Below are positions 1 through 7,144 of a stretch of DNA of 58,377 bases, piece after piece; position 1 is the stretch's first letter, and every line of letters begins with the position of its first letter. A program made the position numbers and the translations under genes. The DNA is taken from assembly GCF_017315705.1 (NCBI RefSeq), contig NZ_JAFLRF010000037.1, forward strand, positions 1-58,377, read 5' to 3'. The stretch is from Trinickia mobilis (lineage in GTDB: Bacteria; Pseudomonadota; Gammaproteobacteria; Burkholderiales; Burkholderiaceae). The notes beneath the pieces were generated by a model. That model was not told where the DNA came from. It made no database searches and was given only the letters and a program-made list of their open reading frames with translations.

Positions 1-48
1 GCAGAAAAAACTGTGGACACACATGCTGCGCTCTCGACCATCGACAAT

Positions 49-1368
49 CTATGTGCGCTTAAATTCGCGCTTACGGTCGGCCACGCTCGGCAGCAAATGA
101 TGTGCATAGCGTTCGATCGGGAAATCGAACGTTCCGCGCAGATTGATACTTTCAAGATGCGTGGGCGCGATGTGCCGCAAGTCGTCCGCCTGAACGGTCT
201 CTCTACTCGTCGCCTCTATCTGGTCGACCGCGCGCTGCATGTGGATCGTGTTCCATGCCATCACGGCATTGGAGAGCAGCGCCAGTGCTGAGGACACCGC
301 TGCGAGCGAGTCATTGTGCCTGGTCAGTTCTAGCGGAATCTTGCCGATGTGGATCGCCCGCTGTACGGTATGGACAGCTTCGCCACGATTGAGCACATGC
401 TGCAACTCGGCGCGGAACGCTGAATTGGTGAAGTAATCGATCAGGTATATGGTCCGGAATAACCGTCCGATATGCGTGCCGCCATCGTATACCGGCTGTC
501 CGCGTGCGGCTGAACCGAAGCGCGATAACGCCTGGACGGCGGTGCATTGGCCCGTCTGCACTGAAGCGGCGACTCGGACAAGCTCGTCCCAGATGCTCTC
601 GATCAAGTTCATCCTGACATCGCGATCGGTAACGGCAATCAGTTCCGCAGGGACGGTATGGTGCTGCGGAACATGCAAACGCCGGTCGCGAAGATGCGAG
701 AGCCGCGGGCACAGGTCAAAACCCAGGATGCGTGCGAGACCCATTGCGTAGTCTGTAAATCCATGTGTATCGACGGCAAGCTGGGCAACATCGTCGGCAC
801 TGCTTTGACGTATCACACCTTCGATCGCTGCCCCGGCCTGCCGCTCATTGAGGATAATGGGTTGATCGTAGAAGATGCCCCGGCGATCGCGGACATGCGT
901 GTACATGCCGATCGATTTAGTGCGTCGACGCGGGTCTACCCGCGCTTGCCACACTGTACGAGCCGTTTCCAGCGACATCATGTCCGACGATGCCAGGTTG
1001 GCGCGCCCCCAATGTGCGGCGATTGGATCCTGTCCCAGCGCCACCATCGGGCAGCCCTGCTCGACCGGCTTCTTGGCGAAGTAATACGAAATCAGGCGTT
1101 TCAATGCGCCCGCAACCGGATGCCGCGCTGACATCGCCTTCGCTTTCCAGTTCTGCACGGAGCGCGCGAAGCCAGATGAGCAGGCCTCAGCAATCAAGGC
1201 GTCTTTCGATTCGAAGTGGTTGTAGAACCCGCCTTGCGTCATTCCCACTGCCGCCATGATCTCAGCGATGCTCACAGCGGCTACGCCACCGCCGCGCACG
1301 GCTGCGTCTGCCTGCTCCACGATGCGCTGCCGGTTTTGTTCCGCCTGCTTCCGGTTTGAACGTCCCAT
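49..1368 (-). CDS. Chimeric ORF: TetR-type N-terminus fused to Tn3-family transposase C-terminus
   Basis: The 439-residue frame is uninterrupted but joins two unrelated families. Residues 1-~115 are a TetR/AcrR regulator: a helix-turn-helix with GMTQGGFYNHFESKDALI at about 42-59, then the start of the ligand domain. From about residue 122 (near base 1005) it becomes the C-terminal catalytic part of a Tn3-type transposase, with SSDMMSLETARTVW, the acidic motif LAVDTHG, DPRRRTKSIGMYTHV and a C-terminal FDFPIERYAHHLLPS. The transposase N-terminus and the WGDG-type first catalytic aspartate are missing; WGRAN stands in its place. It therefore cannot be a working transposase. It may survive as a repressor with a foreign C-terminal domain, because it still faces the divergent hydrolase gene at 1625 in the usual TetR arrangement. 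A recombination scar between two genes is the simplest reading. Confidence 0.85.
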   Translation of the reverse strand: MGRSNRKQAEQNRQRIVEQADAAVRGGGVAAVSIAEIMAAVGMTQGGFYNHFESKDALIAEACSSGFARSVQNWKAKAMSARHPVAGALKRLISYYFAKKPVEQGCPMVALGQDPIAAHWGRANLASSDMMSLETARTVWQARVDPRRRTKSIGMYTHVRDRRGIFYDQPIILNERQAGAAIEGVIRQSSADDVAQLAVDTHGFTDYAMGLARILGFDLCPRLSHLRDRRLHVPQHHTVPAELIAVTDRDVRMNLIESIWDELVRVAASVQTGQCTAVQALSRFGSAARGQPVYDGGTHIGRLFRTIYLIDYFTNSAFRAELQHVLNRGEAVHTVQRAIHIGKIPLELTRHNDSLAAVSSALALLSNAVMAWNTIHMQRAVDQIEATSRETVQADDLRHIAPTHLESINLRGTFDFPIERYAHHLLPSVADRKREFKRT

Positions 1369-1513
1369 TGGAACATCTCCTGTTACGTCGAAGAGCTGAC
1401 AAACCCCAGTTGGCCGCCTGACGGCGTTAAATGTTGATCGACCACTATTTTAGCGGCCATGCTCCGATATGTTGTGCCAAAAGGGCCGATAGTCGAAAAG
1501 ATCAATTCGCACC

Positions 1514-1543
1514 TTGCGAGGCCGCGTGACTCGCGCATAGAAT
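1514..1543 (+). promoter_or_regulatory. Putative sigma-70 promoter of the isochorismatase-like gene
   Basis: TTGCGA (1514-1519) and TAGAAT (1538-1543) are separated by 18 bases in the divergent region between the TetR chimera and the hydrolase. The gene's ribosome binding site AAGGAG lies at 1613-1618, just before the ATG at 1625. The assignment is by inspection only. Confidence 0.4.
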
Positions 1544-1624
1544 AGATTATGTTCAACCTTTATTTTACGCGAGCGACGCGCCGTCGTGATCGGCGAAGCG
1601 TCCTGAGTCGACAAGGAGTCTTCA

Positions 1625-2242
1625 ATGGCCACTTACGAACCTCAAATCACTGCCGTGCTGTGCGTGGATCTGTACAACGATTTCCTGAGCGAGGGAGGCA
1701 AGCTTTTCCCCTGGGTCAAGGACATCGCGCGCGAGAACAACATGCACGACAACCTTCGCTCCATCGTGCGGACTGCGCGCGAAGTGGGGATAGCGATCTT
1801 TCACGTTCCGCATCACCGTTGGGAGTCGGGCGACTACGTGAACTGGAAGTACCCGTCACCCTATCAACTGGGTGCGGCCGAACGGCAGGCGTTTGCGAAA
1901 GACACGTGGGGCGGTACGTTCCATGACGATTTTCAGGTGCAGCCCGGCGACATTGTTGCAACTGAACATTGGGCTTCGAGCGGTTTCCCGAATACGGATC
2001 TCGACCATCAGCTCAAACGTCACGGCAAGGAGAAGATCATTCTGATCGGCCTTCTCGCGAACACCTGCCTCGAGGCGACGGGACGCATCGGCATGGAGTT
2101 GGGCTATCACGTCACGCTGGTGCGTGATGCAACGTCCGCGCGGTCGCACGAAGCGTTGCACGCCGCGATGAATATCGACGGTCCGACCTACGCACACGAG
2201 ATTCTCACCACCGCCGAACTCGTTGAGGCTATGAAGGGGTAA
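1625..2242 (+). CDS. Isochorismatase-family cysteine hydrolase
   Basis: This 205-residue cytoplasmic protein has the size and fold signature of the isochorismatase/nicotinamidase family. The acidic strand end CVDLYNDF supplies the likely catalytic Asp15, and LLANTCLEATGR holds the likely nucleophile Cys148. At the position where the family usually has lysine before the TDL motif, this protein reads VATEHWASSGF, so Thr113/Glu114 take its place. Activity is therefore uncertain. The substrate is unknown; relatives hydrolyse amides, ureas or vinyl ethers. AAGGAG before the ATG supports the start. The gene is divergent from the TetR-like chimera, which suggests it was once TetR-controlled. Its TAA stop forms the first bases of the 165-bp inverted-repeat element downstream. 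Confidence 0.85.
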   Translation: MATYEPQITAVLCVDLYNDFLSEGGKLFPWVKDIARENNMHDNLRSIVRTAREVGIAIFHVPHHRWESGDYVNWKYPSPYQLGAAERQAFAKDTWGGTFHDDFQVQPGDIVATEHWASSGFPNTDLDHQLKRHGKEKIILIGLLANTCLEATGRIGMELGYHVTLVRDATSARSHEALHAAMNIDGPTYAHEILTTAELVEAMKG

Positions 2243-2404
2243 TCGTACTTTTCATGCCGAATCTGGCGGCAGAAGGGCGCCGATGCTCCCCCAGCGAGGG
2301 TTTGCGACCCGGTGAATGGCGCGTGATCGGGAGTCATCGCAAGGTATTGATCTGTCGGCAATTTTTCATGCAAACCGCCAGAATTTGCATGAAAAGTACG
2401 ATTA
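2240..2404. repeat. 165-bp inverted-repeat (MITE-like) element
   Basis: The ends at 2240-2269 and 2375-2404 are 30-bp inverted repeats that match at all but about three positions; both begin TAATCGTACTTTTCATGC when read inward. A third copy of the TTTTCATGC core at 2363-2371 forms a small hairpin with the right end. The interior has no convincing coding frame. The left end supplies the stop codon of the hydrolase gene. No clear target duplication is visible in the flanks. It could be a miniature transposable element, a solo remnant of a larger element, or a strong bidirectional terminator. Confidence 0.6.
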
Positions 2405-2467
2405 CACCAAAACATGACAGGTCGACGTGCCGATGGCGTGGCCAAACCCCAAAACCCACGAAGTGCA

Positions 2468-2908
2468 CTACCGGTACTTGGCGATGCGCTCCTTCTTGTC
2501 TTCGTAGGCTTTGATCGGCTCGGGCAGCGTCCAATTCCGGCATCGACACGTCGAACTGGACTGCGAGCCTGCTGACATCCACAGAAAAGTCCCGGAGAGT
2601 GGCGCACATCGGATCGATCTGCGCGTCGCGAATGGAGGCAATCTGATCGAGCTGTTCGCGAACCGTCCTGGCGATTCCGAGCGCAACCTCCGTCGCAGCA
2701 TCCTAATTCGCGACGGCAGACAGACCCGCTTTCGCGATGGCGGCTGCCCACCACTGATCCTTTCCACGCGAAAAGTGGCCAACGTCGATGATTGGGACCG
2801 AGAGACTCTTTTGCAGAATGTGCGAAACAGTATCCGTGCCGTGCACGACAATGATCGCCGGCTTGATCGCGTCGAGCAGGAAATCGAACCTTGCTGTGAA
2901 CCGCCTCT
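2468..2908 (-). pseudogene. Decayed protein-coding remnant, family not recognised
   Basis: Protein-like sequence appears in pieces on the minus strand. One piece (2703-2908) contains LLDAIKPAIIVVHGTDTV followed by PIIDVGHFSRGKDQWW and ends in TAG at 2703. The same frame then reads on through VALGIARTVREQLDQIASI and VSRLAVQFDVSMPELD. The likely natural C-terminus, PEPIKAYEDKKERIAKYR with a stop at 2468, lies in another frame. No start codon or ribosome site was found. The pattern fits a gene broken by at least one stop and one frameshift. Bases 2909-3129 next to it show nothing I can support. Confidence 0.4.
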
Positions 2909-3129
2909 GTCAAAAATTGCCCCCACTTGCAGGCCTACCCTTGATGTCGTCGCGTTGCTAGGTGCATGGTCGGACAGCCTGACGGGTGGGCGTGCGCCAG
3001 GGAATTTACCAAGTTTTCGCGAAATGACGGCGTGCGCCGCTATAGGCGGGCCAGTTCTGCGACGAGCGGCCACGCGACATCAAGTCCGACTGTTCGGTAG
3101 CGCGGCGCGGCCATCCGTCTGGGCGCGGC

Positions 3130-3714
3130 TCAAAGCTCGTCGGCCGGATCGGCGATGTCCAGCTTGAATTGCCAGCCTTCGAACGCCATCAGCATCCGGC
3201 CGAAGTCGTCCCACCTGATTTCTTTTCCGTCGACAACAACGACAGGCATATTCTCGATCCCAGACATATCCGATGAGATTCTCCCTTGCACGGTTTGATC
3301 GCTGATTCGCAGTCGATGGTTTTCGGTGCCGAGAAATCGGACCGACAGAGCTCACCTCAACTTTTCGACCAGACGGCCAAGCAATGTCAGCACATCATCG
3401 TCAGGTTCGCCCACGGTCCGGAATTCGTACCCGGCACGGACGTCTTCGCGAAGTTCGAAAGCGTCGAGAACGATCATGTTTGGGCCAAGCAAACGCATCT
3501 GGAAATGAAACCGATGGGAGTCGCCTGCGGAATCGACCATGTCGATCGGTTCCAGGCGCACGTTTTCGAGATCGGTCATGCCATATCGCCGTGCTACCTC
3601 GACATTGAAGCATTGGGTGCAGAGCAGTCGGTGTCCGGTTTCCATGGAGCCGTAATGGATCGCATCGTAAGCTGCCATGGGCTGTGCGCACTGCTCGCAT
3701 CTTTCCTGAGTCAT
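3130..3714 (-). pseudogene. Cys-rich conserved protein (resembles DUF7713) with one nonsense codon
   Basis: Translation from the ATG at 3714, with a GGAGGAA ribosome site, gives a protein with two Cys pairs (CEQCAQP and LLCTQCFN), likely a zinc site. It continues through FQMRLLGPNMIVLDAFELRED to LTLLGRLVEKLR, where TGA occurs at 3352-3354. The same frame then continues through HRLRISDQTVQGRIS and GKEIRWDDFGRMLMAFEGW to a natural stop at 3130. From memory, relatives have arginine at the stop, so a single CGA to TGA change would explain it. The first part alone could still make a 120-residue protein. It overlaps the upstream gene by four bases (ATGA), so the two are probably co-transcribed. Function is unknown, and the DUF name is from memory. 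Confidence 0.65.
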
Positions 3715-4088
3715 GCAGATTCCTCCCGCCGACGAACCGGCTTTCCAGGGTCGGGCATGGGTACGTACGCAATGCAATTTACAAGGTTGATGACCACCAG
3801 CATGACATACCTGTCACTGTCTTCCGGGACAATCCCTCTCAGCCAATTTGCGGTTTCTGACCATACATAGGCACACAGATTCTTCTCGGGATGGTTCTCG
3901 ACATACTGCTGCATCAGTCGATCTCGTCGTGAGGGACTCAGGTCTTCGCCAAGCCGGACGGTGGTCGTGTAAAGCTGCAATTGCAGCTCCTGGTCGTCCT
4001 CCGTGATTACGGGCCATGCGAGACCGGATTCTTTCATCGCCACAAAACATACGATGAGCAGTTCGATGGCGAACTCCATTTTCTCCAT
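3711..4088 (-). CDS. Hypothetical protein, partner of the Cys-rich protein
   Basis: From the start MEKMEFAIELL at 4088 this is an acidic 125-residue protein with no signal peptide and no recognised domain. It contains the possibly amphipathic segment YVMLVVINLVNCIAYVPMP near the end. An earlier in-frame ATG at 4145 would add 19 residues, and neither start has a strong ribosome site. Its stop overlaps the start of the Cys-rich gene (ATGA at 3711-3714), a sign of translational coupling. The two probably act together, but no function can be assigned. The coding call rests on the overlap and on protein-like composition. Confidence 0.6.
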   Translation of the reverse strand: MEKMEFAIELLIVCFVAMKESGLAWPVITEDDQELQLQLYTTTVRLGEDLSPSRRDRLMQQYVENHPEKNLCAYVWSETANWLRGIVPEDSDRYVMLVVINLVNCIAYVPMPDPGKPVRRREESA

Positions 4089-4335
4089 GGAAACGCCAGA
4101 ATTTCTGGAGAGCGAGGACAGAGCCGAGCATGTGAGGTTGGACATGGAATATCTCGTCAGACGGGGTGCGCGAAGAGAACGGAAGCGTCACGGACTGTCA
4201 CGGAAGATTGAGTCCGCGAGGCCTCATTGACAGGCGGTTGCGGCGCCGCACCGCTCCTATCTTCCGCACCCGATCCCGTTACCCTGGCTTATGCCGGTGA
4301 CCCCGTGCATCGGTTGCGGAAACTGCATACCGCAC

Positions 4336-4725
4336 TTACCCGATGATCTCGCCGCTCCACCGGTCACGGTCGCGCCAGAACGGACACAGCGGACAGGCTT
4401 CGCCTTCGGGATAGTCGATGCCTTCCTCATGCGGACACCCGAAGATGCGATCGACGGTTGCGACCGATCGGGCACCGTGCTGTTCGATGAAGCGCACGAC
4501 TGCTTCGCTGATTCCCGGATCGATCCTCGCATCGGAGGTTTCACAGAACCATCGCTCAACGGGATCGGCCTCCGCATCTTCGTGCGCGACGATGCCGACC
4601 GACACCTTCGTCGCCCGCGTGTCGTCGGGCCCATAGAAAGCAACCGTTGCCACAGGGTAGCCACAAAAACCCTTGAGCGCTTTTTTCGCGAGCCTATCGC
4701 GGTACCACTGTGCCTTCAATGTCAT
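4336..4725 (-). CDS. Hypothetical Cys/His-rich protein
   Basis: A GGAGGTGAC ribosome site directly before the ATG at 4725 supports this start, giving 129 residues. The middle part is a mixed alpha/beta sequence (VSVGIVAHEDAEADPVERW). The C-terminus carries GCPHEEGIDYPEGEACPLC, a Cys-x-His and Cys-x-x-Cys arrangement that could bind zinc. It lies on the same strand as the two genes below (3130-4088), about 250 bases upstream of them, and may belong to the same unit. I recognise no family function. Confidence 0.65.
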   Translation of the reverse strand: MTLKAQWYRDRLAKKALKGFCGYPVATVAFYGPDDTRATKVSVGIVAHEDAEADPVERWFCETSDARIDPGISEAVVRFIEQHGARSVATVDRIFGCPHEEGIDYPEGEACPLCPFWRDRDRWSGEIIG

Positions 4726-4826
4726 GTCACCTCCGCGCTCGCCCGACTGCACAATGCGACAACCGCGCTAGCGATGATCCCGGTCGCTGATCGCGTCACG
4801 CTCGCCGGTGCCGCACGTCATCGCGC

Positions 4827-5057
4827 TCAGAAAAGTTGCCCTTCAAGACGGACCAGATTAGCCCACTTCACGGTGCTCCGGAAGGTGCGGCCGTCCTCGT
4901 CGACCGACTCGATGATCACGCGCTGGCCGCTCGCTTCGGCGATCACGCGCACGGTGCGCTCGCCATAGCGCAGCAGCACGCCGATCGGCGGACAGACCGG
5001 GGCCTTGCGCCCGGTGCGCCCGGTTTGCCCTTTCCGCGGGCGGGTCTTCTGGTCCAT
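4827..5057 (-). CDS. Small basic partner protein downstream of the KfrA-like gene
   Basis: This 76-residue protein has a very basic N-terminus (KTRPRKGQTGRTGRKAP) and then a compact beta-rich segment (GVLLRYGERTVRVIAEASG). The ATG follows the stop of the KfrA-like gene by five bases, so the pair is surely co-transcribed. Its size and charge suggest a nucleic-acid or partner-protein binding role, but this is inference. No domain name is recognised. Confidence 0.7.
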   Translation of the reverse strand: MDQKTRPRKGQTGRTGRKAPVCPPIGVLLRYGERTVRVIAEASGQRVIIESVDEDGRTFRSTVKWANLVRLEGQLF

Positions 5058-5062
5058 CGCGC

Positions 5063-6142
5063 CTACCCCCGCTTCCGGCGTATCGCCGGTTTGGCCGCCG
5101 TCGCCGGTGCCGACGCTGTCTTGCGCGACGGACCCGGAGGACGGGACGGGCGTGTGACTGCCGGGCGTGCCGGGGCGGCCTTCGCGCGATCGGGTCGCGC
5201 CTCGTTCATGCGCGCCTCGCGCAACGCCGCCAGTTGTTGCTGCAGCGCCTCATTCGTAGCCTGTGCGGCATCCAGCCGCCCCTGCAGCACGCCTGCCTGG
5301 TGGCGCGCGTCACCGAGCTGCGCCTGCAATGCCTCGACCGCGCGGCGATGGTCCGCCTCGCGCCGGTCGGCGCGCTTTGTCGTCTCGTCAACTTCCTTCT
5401 GCAGCCTCGCGAGCGCGCCGCGCTCGCGATCGATCTCGAGCAATGCCCGCTTTTCGGTGGCGCGCAGGCGCTCTTCGGCCCGCTCCGCCGTCTCGCGCAG
5501 CTTGTCGAGATCCCGCGAGAAGCCTTCGCGTACGGTCGCCAGTTCACGGTCGCGTGCTGCCGCTTCGGCCTTCAGCCGGTTGACCTCGGCTTCGAGCGCC
5601 TGCCGTGCCGCGTGCCCCTCGGCCTGCGCCTTCTCGAGTTCGCGGACCTCCACCTGGGCGGCAAGCAGCGCCGCGGTGCGCTGCTCGAGCGCCGTCTCGG
5701 TGCGGCCCAACTCGCCGCGGGCCGCGGCAACGCGCTGCTCCGCTGCCGAGCGCTCACCCTCCACTTCCGTGCGCAGCGCGTCGAGCTCCGCCCGCGCCGA
5801 GGCCGTGGCACGCGTCCACAGCGTGGCGACCAGTTCCCCGGCCGCGTCCCGCAAGTCCGCCGGCAAATCTGGATGGTCGATGCGCACGCGGCTCTTCTCG
5901 CGCAGTTCCGCCCAGAACTCGCCGAGCACCGCCGCGGGTGTGCCCATGCTGCCGCGCCTGACCAGCTGGTACAGACGGTTCGCGGTCGGCGTCTGGCCGA
6001 AGCGGAAGAACAGCAGTGCACAGACTTCGCGGTACAGCTCGCGCGTTTTCGGGAACTCGGCCTTGAGCCGCTCGATCTCGGCCGCAAGACGGGTGTCATC
6101 GGACGGGACATTGGACGAAACAACGTGCAGATCGTCGGACAT
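5063..6142 (-). CDS. KfrA-type DNA-binding coiled-coil protein
   Basis: The 359-residue protein has the layout of plasmid KfrA proteins. A globular N-terminal DNA-binding domain (about 20-125, with REVCALLFFRFGQTPTANRL) is followed by a long Ala/Glu/Arg-rich coiled coil (about 115-315) and a basic Pro/Ala/Lys tail. KfrA proteins bind operators in their own promoters and form filament-like assemblies that help plasmid stability. The 6143-6341 spacer is AT-rich and divergent to higBA, a natural place for autoregulation. The neighbours (small partner, toxin-antitoxin, tyrosine recombinase) support a role in maintaining a plasmid or integrative element. No ParA or replication gene is present in the window. 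Confidence 0.8.
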   Translation of the reverse strand: MSDDLHVVSSNVPSDDTRLAAEIERLKAEFPKTRELYREVCALLFFRFGQTPTANRLYQLVRRGSMGTPAAVLGEFWAELREKSRVRIDHPDLPADLRDAAGELVATLWTRATASARAELDALRTEVEGERSAAEQRVAAARGELGRTETALEQRTAALLAAQVEVRELEKAQAEGHAARQALEAEVNRLKAEAAARDRELATVREGFSRDLDKLRETAERAEERLRATEKRALLEIDRERGALARLQKEVDETTKRADRREADHRRAVEALQAQLGDARHQAGVLQGRLDAAQATNEALQQQLAALREARMNEARPDRAKAAPARPAVTRPSRPPGPSRKTASAPATAAKPAIRRKRG

Positions 6143-6307
6143 GGAGGCGGAAGATCGTTTCAGTCAGTTAATAATACAACGTAAAACGCTATATATCTAA
6201 CCTTAAAGACCGGTAATTTGACATTAATCCTATAATGTTGAAATTCTATAGCTGGAGCGCGACAATTGCCGCCTGCCCCCCCGAGTTCGGTTCTTCCGCG
6301 GCAGTGC

Positions 6308-6336
6308 TTGTGTAGCGTGACGTTACACAATACAAT
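6308..6336 (+). promoter_or_regulatory. higBA promoter with operator in the spacer
   Basis: TTGTGT (6308-6313) and TACAAT (6331-6336) are spaced by exactly 17 bases. An inverted repeat, TTGTGTAGCG against CGTTACACAA with one mismatch, covers the -35 box and most of the spacer. This is a likely HigA operator that would block RNA polymerase. The first codon of higB starts six bases after the -10 box, so the transcript may be leaderless. Confidence 0.5.
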
Positions 6337-6341
6337 ACGCC

Positions 6342-6620
6342 ATGATCAAAACGTTCCTGCACAAAGGCCTGCGCGACTTCTTTGAAAAGGGCAGCAAGGC
6401 GGGCATCCAGCCGCATCATGCTGCCAGGCTTGCGCGCCAGCTACGGCAACTCGACGACGCGTCGGGCCCCGACGACATGAACGTGCCTGGTTGGAGGCTG
6501 CATCCGCTGCACGACGATCTGGAGGGCCATTTTTCGGTGTGGGTCAATGGCAACTGGCGACTGACCTTTCGCTTCGAAGGCACAGATGCTGTACTGGTCA
6601 ACTACCACGACTATCATTAG
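6342..6620 (+). CDS. higB: HigB/RelE-family toxin
   Basis: The 92-residue protein matches the HigB toxin pattern end to end: MIKTFLHKGLRDFFEKGS at the start, GWRLHPLHDDLEGHFSVWV in the middle and GNWRLTFRFEG before a C-terminal VNYHDYH. HigB toxins are ribosome-dependent mRNA interferases. The antitoxin gene follows nine bases after the stop, the usual HigBA order. The start lies very close to the promoter -10 box. Length and motifs are normal, so the toxin is probably intact. Confidence 0.93.
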   Translation: MIKTFLHKGLRDFFEKGSKAGIQPHHAARLARQLRQLDDASGPDDMNVPGWRLHPLHDDLEGHFSVWVNGNWRLTFRFEGTDAVLVNYHDYH

Positions 6621-6629
6621 GAGTCTTTC

Positions 6630-6944
6630 ATGAGTCGTATGTTCAATCCGCCGCACCCCGGCGCGACGCTGCGCGAGGACGTGCTACCAGCGCTCGGCCT
6701 GACCGTCACGCAGGCCGCGCAGCAACTCGGCGTCACGCGTTCCGCACTCTCGCGCGTGCTCAATGAGCACGCCGCAATTTCCCCCGAAATGGCGCTGCGT
6801 ATCGAGGCGTGGCTGGGTGTCGCGCGCGGCGGCCGGGCCGATGTATGGATGGCCGGTCAGGCCGCCTATGACCTCTGGCAGGCGCGCCAGAAAGGTACGC
6901 CTCACGTCCAGCACGCGCCGGCCGAAGCAGGCGTTTCTGCGTGA
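6630..6944 (+). CDS. higA: HigA-family antitoxin
   Basis: The 104-residue protein carries an XRE-type helix-turn-helix (TVTQAAQQLGVTRSALSRVL, about residues 25-44), preceded by the typical NPPHPGATLRED opening. HigA neutralises HigB and represses the operon by binding its operator. AGGAG precedes the ATG. The C-terminal tail GTPHVQHAPAEAGVSA is a little longer than in many homologues. With higB it forms an apparently complete addiction module on the element marked by the KfrA-like gene and the recombinase. Confidence 0.92.
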   Translation: MSRMFNPPHPGATLREDVLPALGLTVTQAAQQLGVTRSALSRVLNEHAAISPEMALRIEAWLGVARGGRADVWMAGQAAYDLWQARQKGTPHVQHAPAEAGVSA

Positions 6945-7077
6945 TCATTAAAGAAGACAGACATTGCGCATGCCGGCGATACAGCACTGCCTGAGAGTGG
7001 TCAAAGTCATCGACCGCCGTGTCCGACCGCTCGCGGATAAGTGGGATGGCTCGCCGGACGTTGATCGATCGTAGGGA

Positions 7078-7108
7078 GGCTGAGCAAGGTCCGTGACCTT
7101 GTTCAGCC
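7078..7108. other. Hairpin upstream of the recombinase gene
   Basis: Two 14-base arms (7078-7091 and 7095-7108) pair with one mismatch around a three-base loop. No T-run follows on either side, so it is not a standard terminator. It lies 37 bases before the recombinase ATG and could be an operator, a processing site or a recombinase binding site. The rest of 6945-7144 shows nothing else. Confidence 0.4.
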
Positions 7109-7144
7109 CCTCGCGGCGCGCCCCGCAACGCCAGACCAGACATC

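Noticed and set aside
2511-3167. A 218-codon plus-strand frame
   Set aside because: Its product has no protein-like pattern, and the opposite strand carries the more convincing decayed coding sequence.
5234-6184. Long open frames on the plus strand opposite the KfrA-like gene
   Set aside because: They follow from the high GC content and Ala/Arg-rich coiled-coil codons of the minus-strand gene and show no family pattern or ribosome site.
6218-6236. TTGACA followed by TATAAT upstream of higB as a promoter
   Set aside because: The boxes are only seven bases apart, too close for a sigma-70 promoter.
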